From: an uncultured Lachnospiraceae bacterium
Lineage (GTDB): Bacteria; Bacillota; Clostridia; Lachnospirales; Lachnospiraceae
DNA: 20,032 bases
Reading direction: 5' to 3'
NCBI GenBank assembly: GCA_934376945.1
Contig: CAKRPI010000036.1
Span: forward strand, 1-20,032
The position numbers were made by a program, and so were the translations under genes. Of the stretch, positions 14,368-20,032 are shown piece after piece (within the stretch, counting starts at the first letter, position 1; the number at the start of each line of letters is the position of its first letter). The notes under the pieces were generated by a model. That model worked only from the letters and a program-made list of their open reading frames with translations, was not told the origin of the DNA and did not search any database.

Positions 14368-16809
14368 TCATAACCGAGTAGCTGCCTCGCAGCTTATCTC
14401 TGTTAATTTGTCGATCAGGCTGTCGATGGATGCTTTTTCCGACATCCAGGTCTGCATGCTAAATGCATCTGCGGCCTCCTTCGTCTGTCTTCCGATGCAG
14501 ACGGCACGCACCGTGCTGTAATCTGCTCCAGGTACAGCCGCCACAAAGCCTTTCACGGTCGATGCACTTGTAAAGATCACATAATCATTGATTCCCCGGG
14601 ACAGCTCAGCCTCCAGATCGAGTGCATGCTCTTCCTTTGCAGCCCCACCGTCCATTCCATAGCAGGTATCATACGTCGGAATATCTGATACTTCCACTCC
14701 GGACACTTCTGTAAGCGCATTTATCAGTTCCTGATTACCGATCGCTGCACGCGGAATCAGCACCCGAACCGTCTTTTCTGATCCTTCTTCCAGTTCTCTT
14801 CTGCAAACCGCAGCAAGCGCTATGCCAAGATGTTCGCCATCATATACCTCCGGCATCAGATCACTGTAAAAGCCATGCTTTTCCAGCTCCTTTCCGGAAC
14901 CTGTGCCAATTACTGCAAATTTTGCCTTTGCAAGCTTTCTTGCGTCCACTTTTCTTCGCTTCATCTCCTCAAAGAAAATCCGTACACCGGTCGGACTCGT
15001 AAAGACAATCCAGTCATACAGCTCAAGTGTATCCAGTGCTTTTGCAAACGCTGCATCTTCCCGCGTCTTTGTACGAATCGCCGGAACCTCGACAACCTCT
15101 GCACCAAGCCTGCGCAGCCGGTCAGACAGCGTACCGGCCAGCTCCTTCGGCCTTGTCACAAACACCCGTACACCTCCAAGCGTCCGTTTTTCCGCCCAGG
15201 AAAATTCATCCGAAAGTGCACACACCTCGCCAACCACAATGATCGCAGGCGTGATGGCTCCATGTGCTGCAACTGCCTGCGGCAATGTTGCCACAGTTGC
15301 GACAACGCGGTCCTGTGCTGCCGTTGTCCCTCGTGCAAGAAGGGCTGCCGGCATATCCTCACGAATTCCTGCCTTCAAAAGACCCTCGCAGATCGCTTCC
15401 AGCGAAGAAACTCCCATCAGGAAAACGAGTGTCCCCTCGGTCCTTACAAGTGCCTCAAAGTCAATGTTGTACGCTTCGCCTTCCCGCTTATGTCCCGTAA
15501 TGATATGCACGGACGAACAGAAATCACGGTGCGTTACCGGAATTCCCTGATAGGCAGGTACCGCGATCGCTGAAGTCACTCCCGGTACTACCTCATACGG
15601 TACGCCCTCACGCACCAGTACCTCAAGCTCCTCACCCCCGCGGCCAAAAAGGAACGGATCGCCGCCCTTTAACCGTACCACGCGCTTTCCTTCCAGTGCC
15701 TTTTCTGCCAGTACCTCACTGATCTGTTCCTGACGCATCGTATGATGGCTGGAGCGCTTCCCGACATTGATTACCTCTGCCGTATCCGGGATCATCGCCA
15801 GAATCCCCGGGCCGACCAGTGCATCATAGACAACAACCTCCGCATCCTCCAGCACCTGACGTCCCTTTAACGTAAAAAGTCCCGGATCAGACGGTCCTGC
15901 CCCGACAAGCCATACCTTGCCGCAGCCGTTTTGCTTTGCACGGATCTCTGCAGCAAGCGCATACCCGATATGTTCCGGATCACACGCCAGGCCACTACGG
16001 TTTCCTGTAAATATCTTTCCCGTTGCCTCATTTTGATAAAATGCCCGCAGGCAGAGTGTCTTTCCGGTCACCTCTGCATACGCTGCGATCGGATCACTGC
16101 AGCTTCCGCCAAGACCGCGCACAAATGCTCTTTCTGCCTTCGCGCAGGCTTCTCCGTCACGATCATTATAACCCTCCAGCCAGCTATAATCCTCTCCGGC
16201 TCTTCCCTGGACGGCAAGGATTCCCTGTCCGGCCGCCGGGATCATCTCATCCGGTTCGAAATAGCGGCTGATTCTGTTTTCCAGTCCAAGACGCTTCAGT
16301 CCGGCTGCCGCCAGAATCGTCGCAGAAAATTCTCCTGAATCGAGACGGCGCAGCCTTGTCTGCACATTTCCGCGAATCGTCTCAAATCTCGCCTGCGGAT
16401 ATAACTTCTGAAACTGAATCATACGCCGTTTGCTGGAGCAGCCGACCGGCTTTGAAAAATCAATCTCTGTCGCTCCTTCCGGCAAGATCAGCGCATCCCT
16501 CGGATCTTCCCGCTTTGAAAAAGCAAGCAGTGGAAGATCCGAGGGCAGCTCCGTCGGCACATCCTTCAAGCTGTGTACGGAAAGGTCGGATCTCCGCTCC
16601 AGAAGTGCATGATCCAGCTCCTTCACAAACAAACCTTTGCCCCCGGCACGCTCCAGCGCCTGATCCAGAATTTTATCTCCCGTTGTTTTCATCGTCAGAA
16701 TTTCCGTCTTCCGATCCGGGAATGCCTGCTGCAGATACTGCTGTACCAACTCTGCCTGAATCACCGCCAGACGGCTCTCCCGACTTCCTATTATAATATG
16801 TTCTCTCAT
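14368..16809 (-). CDS. Trifunctional fusion: HemC (hydroxymethylbilane synthase) - CobA/SUMT (uroporphyrinogen-III C-methyltransferase) - HemD (uroporphyrinogen-III synthase)
   Basis: A single 813-residue frame holds three consecutive-pathway enzymes. Residues 1-295 are Hem[42 protein letters not shown], and Cys237 in [13 protein letters not shown], which holds the dipyrromethane cofactor. Residues 298-535 are [22 protein letters not shown] (299-316), [16 protein letters not shown] (379-394), [21 protein letters not shown] and ITGHKREG. Residues 545-813 are Hem[49 protein letters not shown] and [14 protein letters not shown]. The protein should take porphobilinogen to precorrin-2. The start at 16809 gives [12 protein letters not shown], the family N terminus; an in-frame ATG at 16887 lies inside hemA and would add 26 unrelated residues. 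It begins 10 bp after hemA ends; the ribosome site (CAGGG) is modest. Confidence 0.96.
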   Translation of the reverse strand: MREHIIIGSRESRLAVIQAELVQQYLQQAFPDRKTEILTMKTTGDKILDQALERAGGKGLFVKELDHALLERRSDLSVHSLKDVPTELPSDLPLLAFSKREDPRDALILPEGATEIDFSKPVGCSSKRRMIQFQKLYPQARFETIRGNVQTRLRRLDSGEFSATILAAAGLKRLGLENRISRYFEPDEMIPAAGQGILAVQGRAGEDYSWLEGYNDRDGEACAKAERAFVRGLGGSCSDPIAAYAEVTGKTLCLRAFYQNEATGKIFTGNRSGLACDPEHIGYALAAEIRAKQNGCGKVWLVGAGPSDPGLFTLKGRQVLEDAEVVVYDALVGPGILAMIPDTAEVINVGKRSSHHTMRQEQISEVLAEKALEGKRVVRLKGGDPFLFGRGGEELEVLVREGVPYEVVPGVTSAIAVPAYQGIPVTHRDFCSSVHIITGHKREGEAYNIDFEALVRTEGTLVFLMGVSSLEAICEGLLKAGIREDMPAALLARGTTAAQDRVVATVATLPQAVAAHGAITPAIIVVGEVCALSDEFSWAEKRTLGGVRVFVTRPKELAGTLSDRLRRLGAEVVEVPAIRTKTREDAAFAKALDTLELYDWIVFTSPTGVRIFFEEMKRRKVDARKLAKAKFAVIGTGSGKELEKHGFYSDLMPEVYDGEHLGIALAAVCRRELEEGSEKTVRVLIPRAAIGNQELINALTEVSGVEVSDIPTYDTCYGMDGGAAKEEHALDLEAELSRGINDYVIFTSASTVKGFVAAVPGADYSTVRAVCIGRQTKEAADAFSMQTWMSEKASIDSLIDKLTEISCEAATRL

Positions 16810-16819
16810 AAATACCCTG

Positions 16820-18049
16820 TCATCCTTCTTCGTAAACCTTCTCCAATCCATCAAGACACTCCAGAAAAGCCTTTCTGCTGATTTCATCTCTCAGCCCGAA
16901 CAGCATCTTATTGACTGCTCGCATAGAAGCCTGCAAAATATCTTCTTTCAGCCCTTCTCTGTCGCTCTCTCCTACCGGAAGCTGCTGAAGCTTCTTTGTC
17001 AGGCGGACCTCAAGATCAACCGCTGCCTCTTCTTTAATCTTCTGAATTCTCGGGATCAGATCACGCCCCTCATACCAGCTGTAAAATTCTCCGATCTGTA
17101 CCGCAAAGCATTCTTCCGCCTCTGCAATTGCCGCTTTTTGGGATTCACTTCTTGCTTCCTCTCTAAAGCAGTCAATATCATATAAAGATACGCCCGGAAT
17201 CTCCCGTATCGCCGGATCAAAATCACGCGGTACCGCCAGATCCACAAGAACCATCGGATGCGTCATTCCCTGCTCCACCAGCTCCTTTGTCAGCGTAAAA
17301 TTCGGACTGACCGTTGCACTGAAGACGTAATCACACGCTCCGAACAGGCTCATACGCGCTCCATAATCAATTCGTTTACAGCCATGCGGAATCTCGACCA
17401 CGCCGCTTCGATACTGCCGCACCGTCACTGTGACATCGGCGCCTTCTTTTTCCAGCGTTGTTGCCGCAAGCTTACCCATCACGCCATTTCCAATCACAAG
17501 ACATTTTTTTCCTGCAAATTCCATACCATCCTGCTTCAGCGTATTGATCGCCGTACGCACAACAGAATGATCTGCCGGAGAAAGCTCGATATCGGTCTTT
17601 ACTTTTTTGGCTGCCGTTACAGCCATGCGAAACAACGTTTCCATTACGTGATCCGCCGCATACTGTTCCCTTGCAAACGACAGCGCATCACCAACCTGTG
17701 TCACGATCTGATCTTCGCCCAGAATCCGTGATTCCAGTCCTCCGGCAAGACGGAACAGATGGTGCACTGCCTCATATCCTTCCCGGCTGATAAAATATCC
17801 CTCATACGGTGTCATGGAAACATTCTTGATTTTTCCAAGCAATTCGATCAGGGAGCCTTTAAACTCCTCTGAAGTACTTGCCCAGAGCTCCATGCGGTTA
17901 CACGTTGAAAGAATCACACACCCGTCAATCCCAGGTACCTCTTTCAGATACCCCAATGCCTCTTCCATCTTTTTTTTCGTAAAGGAAAAAACCGTTCTGA
18001 CATCAATTCCTGCCAGATTATGGTCTATCCCTGTCATTTGTATACTCAT
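16820..18049 (-). CDS. hemA: Glutamyl-tRNA reductase HemA
   Basis: HemA reduces glutamyl-tRNA(Glu) with NADPH to glutamate-1-semialdehyde, the entry step of the C5 tetrapyrrole pathway. The 409-residue protein begins QMTGIDHNLAGIDVRTVFSF. The catalytic Cys50 is in CVILSTCNRMELW, followed by LFRLAGGLESRILGEDQIVTQV (about 98-119). The NADPH domain has CLVIGNGVMGKLAATTL (183-199) and VLVDLAVPRDFDP (267-279), and the C-terminal helical dimerisation domain ends MRAVNKMLFGLRDEI. AGGA precedes the ATG at 18049; Met5 is a possible alternative. It lies 39 bp after cbiK and is the only hemA seen here; placing it behind a B12 riboswitch implies tetrapyrrole entry is controlled by cobalamin. Confidence 0.97.
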   Translation of the reverse strand: MSIQMTGIDHNLAGIDVRTVFSFTKKKMEEALGYLKEVPGIDGCVILSTCNRMELWASTSEEFKGSLIELLGKIKNVSMTPYEGYFISREGYEAVHHLFRLAGGLESRILGEDQIVTQVGDALSFAREQYAADHVMETLFRMAVTAAKKVKTDIELSPADHSVVRTAINTLKQDGMEFAGKKCLVIGNGVMGKLAATTLEKEGADVTVTVRQYRSGVVEIPHGCKRIDYGARMSLFGACDYVFSATVSPNFTLTKELVEQGMTHPMVLVDLAVPRDFDPAIREIPGVSLYDIDCFREEARSESQKAAIAEAEECFAVQIGEFYSWYEGRDLIPRIQKIKEEAAVDLEVRLTKKLQQLPVGESDREGLKEDILQASMRAVNKMLFGLRDEISRKAFLECLDGLEKVYEEG

Positions 18050-18088
18050 AAAATAAATCCTGCCTTCGTTACCAATTACTCTTTTTTA

Positions 18089-18862
18089 TTATTTTATTAC
18101 TGCCGCAATGTGATCCACAAACAGCCTGCGCACCTGCGGATACTCTCCAAGTCCCTTCAAAACACACCGCACCTCATATCCATCTGCACACAGAAGAGAC
18201 TTCCAGGAATCCTCCTCATCACCTGACAGATCGTTTGTGGCATGATCACCTGCCACAACCATAAACGGCGCCAGTACAACCTTTTTCAGCCCTGTCTTTT
18301 TGAGCAGTTTTTTTACGTTTTCCAGCTCCGGATATCCTTCTACCGTTCCGACAAAAATGTTCGGATATCCCATATCCTTAAACTGGTAATCAAGTGCCGC
18401 ATAGATACTGTTAGCAAAATGCTCGGTTCCATGGCCCATTAAAATCAGTGCCTCATCTTCCGCTACCAGAATATTCTCTGCCACCGCTTTGATGAGCTTC
18501 GTCTGATCCTCCATATCGGTCAGCATCGGAGCAGCGATTGCCACGCGGGAAAAATGACTGCGATATGCATTCACATCCTCTGTCATCCGATCATTTTCGT
18601 ACCCGTTCATGACGTGTGTTGGCTGAACGATCACCTCTTTGATGCCATCGTTTTCCATCTGCACCATCGCCTCACGTACATTTCTGACAGAAATGCCGTC
18701 TCGCTCTTTTATTTTTTTCATAATTATCTTACTCGTCCATGCACGGTACACCCGATATTCCGGATAAGCAGCTGCAATATCCTGCTCGATACAATCGATT
18801 GTTTTTTTTCTTGTTTCTTCATAGCTTGTGCCAAAGCTTACCACAAGGATCGCTCTTTCCAT
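18089..18862 (-). CDS. cbiK: Sirohydrochlorin cobaltochelatase CbiK
   Basis: CbiK inserts Co2+ into sirohydrochlorin, the committed step of the anaerobic route; it needs no ATP. The 257-residue protein begins MERAILVVSFGTSYEETRKK, the class II chelatase start, followed by YRVYRAWTSKIIMKKI, VIVQPTHVMNGYEND (His83), LILMGHGTEHFANSIY (His144) and LAPFMVVAGDHATNDL (His207). His144 and His207 correspond to the metal-site histidines of CbiK. There is no signal peptide, so it is cytoplasmic. The ATG at 18862 is preceded by AGGAGG at 18869-18874. An upstream in-frame ATG at 18898 is rejected because it lies in the terminator hairpin. As first gene of the operon it is the closest to the riboswitch. 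Confidence 0.96.
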   Translation of the reverse strand: MERAILVVSFGTSYEETRKKTIDCIEQDIAAAYPEYRVYRAWTSKIIMKKIKERDGISVRNVREAMVQMENDGIKEVIVQPTHVMNGYENDRMTEDVNAYRSHFSRVAIAAPMLTDMEDQTKLIKAVAENILVAEDEALILMGHGTEHFANSIYAALDYQFKDMGYPNIFVGTVEGYPELENVKKLLKKTGLKKVVLAPFMVVAGDHATNDLSGDEEDSWKSLLCADGYEVRCVLKGLGEYPQVRRLFVDHIAAVIK

Positions 18863-18868
18863 GTTCTT

Positions 18869-18874
18869 CCTCCT
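18869..18874 (-). promoter_or_regulatory. Ribosome binding site of cbiK
   Basis: AGGAGG stands 6 nt before the ATG at 18862 and just after the U-run of the attenuator. It shows that translation of the operon starts downstream of the terminator, so read-through is required for expression. The site lies outside the terminator stem, which suggests control at transcription rather than translation. Confidence 0.85.
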
Positions 18875-18879
18875 ACGTG

Positions 18880-18904
18880 AAAAAACATTCCGCTTCACGG
18901 AATG
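18880..18904 (-). terminator. Intrinsic terminator (riboswitch attenuator) before cbiK
   Basis: In the transcript a perfect 7-bp stem, CATTCCG with CGGAATG around a TGAAG loop, is followed immediately by six T (TTTTTT). It lies between the cobalamin aptamer and the cbiK ribosome site, which is the position of a riboswitch expression platform. The segment GGCATTC at 18900-18906, overlapping the 5' arm, is exactly complementary to GAATGCC at 19015-19021 within the aptamer, so an antiterminator pairing is possible when cobalamin is absent; that pairing is inference. Confidence 0.87.
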
Positions 18905-18919
18905 CCTGTTCGCGCCAGA

Positions 18920-19140
18920 AGCCGCTTCCTCAGCCAGGAAGCGGCTCTGTCTCTGCGAATATCCTGACTTAGCCTCTACCTCTGAGATGCCTTCCCGGTT
19001 TTAGCAGTAAAGCGGGCATTCACAATCCGCTTTTTCATCTGCTGATGAACCCATTCCTTTCAAACCAGTGGCAATTATCCCGTCGTCCGCATTACAGTAG
19101 TGGTGACTGTTCCGGATTCTCACCGGATTTCTCGCATACG
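18920..19140 (-). promoter_or_regulatory. Cobalamin (B12) riboswitch
   Basis: The transcript contains the conserved core in order: GAATCCGGTGAGAATCCGG with ACAGTCACCACTACTGTAATG (about 19085-19126), GCCACTG (19066-19072), GGGAAGGC (near 18989-18997) and the B12 box AAGTCAGGATATTCGC (about 18955-18970). P1 closes as TGCGA (19132-19136) with TCGCA (18954-18958). A hairpin TTCATC-AGCA-GATGAA at 19034-19049 fits P5. Just after P1 a stem of 11 bp (18920-18946) has the loop GGCTG, complementary to the AGC-containing loop of that hairpin, as expected for the L5-L13 kissing contact. When cobalamin is bound the downstream terminator should form and shut off the operon. Confidence 0.95.
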
Positions 19141-19149
19141 CCTTTTTAT

Positions 19150-19178
19150 ATGTTATCCATTTTTCTGTCTATTGTCAA
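19150..19178 (-). promoter_or_regulatory. Sigma-A promoter of the cobalamin operon
   Basis: TTGACA (19173-19178) and TAACAT (19150-19155) are separated by exactly 17 bp. The -35 is a perfect consensus; the -10 matches four of six. The expected start, about 7 bp downstream (near 19142), coincides with the 5' edge of the riboswitch. The 59 bp between this promoter and the upstream hom stop (19179-19237) contain no hairpin plus T-run, so some read-through from hom is possible. Confidence 0.85.
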
Positions 19179-19237
19179 GAATACGGCAAATATTCTCAGT
19201 CCATCCTTTTTTTCGTGTTACTGTTCAACGCCAATGC

Positions 19238-20032
19238 TTAATCTTCCCCGTAAACCCGGATCACAGACTCAACTTTTCGCACATTCGGCTTTCCGGAAAT
19301 ACAGGTTACTGCTTTCTGGAAATCACCTTCACGTACCTGCGCTGTAATCACGACAATTTCTGTAAAATTGCCACTTCTGCGCTTCTGAATCATCTGCTCC
19401 ACACTGACCTGATGCTGAGCAAACACATCTGCAAGCATCGCAAGCACACCGATCTTATCTTCTACCTGCACACGAAGGAAATAGCGGCTGTTGATATCTT
19501 CCATCGCAACAACCGGAAGCTCCTTATAGCAGGTGCATGAAATCCGTCCGCAGCAGCCATGCACAATATTACGTGCCACCTCAAACACATCTCCGACCAC
19601 TGCGCTTGCTGTCGGAAGCTCCCCTGCACCGCGTCCCAGGAACATTGCGTTATCTACTGCATCTCCACGCACAAAAACAGCATTATAGGAATCGTTGACT
19701 GCCGCAAGCGGATGAGACTGAGGAATCAGCATCGGCGCTACATACGCCTCAATTCCTTTTTCTGCCATATGTGCCATACCGATCAGCTTAATACAGCAGC
19801 CCATCTCCTTGGCATAGCGAATATCATTCGCCGTAATCTTTGTAATCCCCTCATTCTTTACTTGCTCAACCGTCACCCTGGAATTGAATGCAATTGAGGC
19901 CAGAATCGCTACCTTGCGTGCAGCATCCAGTCCTTCGATATCAGCCGTCGGATCTGCCTCCGCATAGCCAAGCTTCGTTGCAAGTGCCAGTGCATCTGCA
20001 AACTCCATATTTTCCTGCGCCATCTTCGTCAG
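19238..20032 (-). CDS. hom: Homoserine dehydrogenase, C-terminal part (5' end beyond the right edge)
   Basis: The enzyme reduces aspartate-4-semialdehyde to homoserine, the branch to threonine and methionine. The visible 264 codons are in one frame from the window edge; the first, LTKMAQENMEFADALALA, is already internal, so no start is visible. LGYAEADPTADIEGLDAARK is the conserved substrate-binding block with catalytic residues. MFLGRGAGELPTASAVVGD follows. The C-terminal 90 residues are an ACT domain, YFLRVQVEDKIGVLAMLADVF, as in threonine-feedback-controlled enzymes. It is on the same strand as the B12 operon but upstream of that operon's own promoter, so it is probably a separate unit. 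L-threonine is also the source of the cobalamin aminopropanol arm, but the adjacency may be chance. Confidence 0.95.
   Translation of the reverse strand: MTKMAQENMEFADALALATKLGYAEADPTADIEGLDAARKVAILASIAFNSRVTVEQVKNEGITKITANDIRYAKEMGCCIKLIGMAHMAEKGIEAYVAPMLIPQSHPLAAVNDSYNAVFVRGDAVDNAMFLGRGAGELPTASAVVGDVFEVARNIVHGCCGRISCTCYKELPVVAMEDINSRYFLRVQVEDKIGVLAMLADVFAQHQVSVEQMIQKRRSGNFTEIVVITAQVREGDFQKAVTCISGKPNVRKVESVIRVYGED

Noticed and set aside
14830..15573. Plus-strand open frames (up to 247 codons) opposite the SUMT-HemD region
   Set aside because: Two different plus-strand frames are open over the same stretch, which points to base composition rather than a gene; neither shows a motif, and the minus strand carries a firm fusion gene.
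16810..16887. Upstream ATG that would extend the HemC fusion by 26 residues
   Set aside because: The extra residues are the out-of-frame translation of the hemA 3' end and precede the natural HemC start [12 protein letters not shown].
18863..18898. Upstream ATG that would extend cbiK by 12 residues
   Set aside because: The ATG lies inside the intrinsic terminator hairpin and the extension has no homology to CbiK; the ATG at 18862 has AGGAGG at the right distance.
1..20032. Mobile elements, transposases, tRNA or rRNA genes, phage genes
   Set aside because: I scanned for transposase-like frames, terminal inverted repeats and tRNA cloverleaf ends and saw none; the window is a continuous biosynthetic operon of even style.

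Overview
The window is a block of B12 (cobalamin) genes from an anaerobic Gram-positive bacterium, most likely a Clostridia/Lachnospiraceae-type member of the Bacillota. The reasons are the early-cobalt-insertion (cbi-type) enzyme set with a class II cobaltochelatase (CbiK), C5-pathway genes (hemA, hemL) inside the B12 operon, strong AGGAGG ribosome sites, tight ATGA gene overlaps, and protein sequences that read like gut Clostridia. The taxon is an inference from style; no rRNA gene is present. Every convincing gene is on the minus strand, so the transcript reads from the right edge to the left edge.

Right edge (19238-20032): the 3' part of homoserine dehydrogenase with its ACT domain. Next comes a control region (about 18869-19178) that holds, in transcription order, a sigma-A promoter (TTGACA, 17-bp spacer, TAACAT), a cobalamin riboswitch starting within a few bases of the predicted +1, an intrinsic terminator, and the AGGAGG of the first gene. 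This is a complete transcription-attenuation switch.

The operon (18862 to 1, continuing past the left edge) contains: cbiK, hemA, a hemC-cobA-hemD triple fusion, hemB, hemL, cobU, cobS, a second shorter CobU-like gene, a HAD phosphatase, a precorrin-2 dehydrogenase (sirC type), cbiB, cobD, cbiP, cbiC, a cobC-cbiD fusion, cbiL, cbiF and the start of cbiG. Five junctions are 4-bp ATGA overlaps, most others are short, and only four gaps exceed 90 bp. I see no internal terminator on the coding strand.

Together the genes run from glutamyl-tRNA (HemA, HemL, HemB) through hydroxymethylbilane, uroporphyrinogen III and precorrin-2 (one fused protein) to sirohydrochlorin (SirC). Cobalt is then inserted (CbiK), the ring is methylated and contracted (CbiL, CbiF, CbiG, CbiD, CbiC in this window), side chains are amidated (CbiP), the aminopropanol arm is made and attached (CobD, CbiB), and the nucleotide loop is assembled (CobU, CobS, CobC domain). 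CbiA, CbiE, CbiT, CbiH, CbiJ, CobT and a corrinoid adenosyltransferase are not seen. Some may lie beyond the left edge.

The least ordinary items are the CobC-CbiD fusion, the HemC-SUMT-HemD fusion, the pair of divergent CobU-family proteins with a coupled HAD phosphatase, and two unrelated tandem repeats (10-bp and 13-bp units) filling the leaders of cbiG and cbiL. I did not find a wholly new kind of system. The novelty is in domain architecture and in the repeat leaders.
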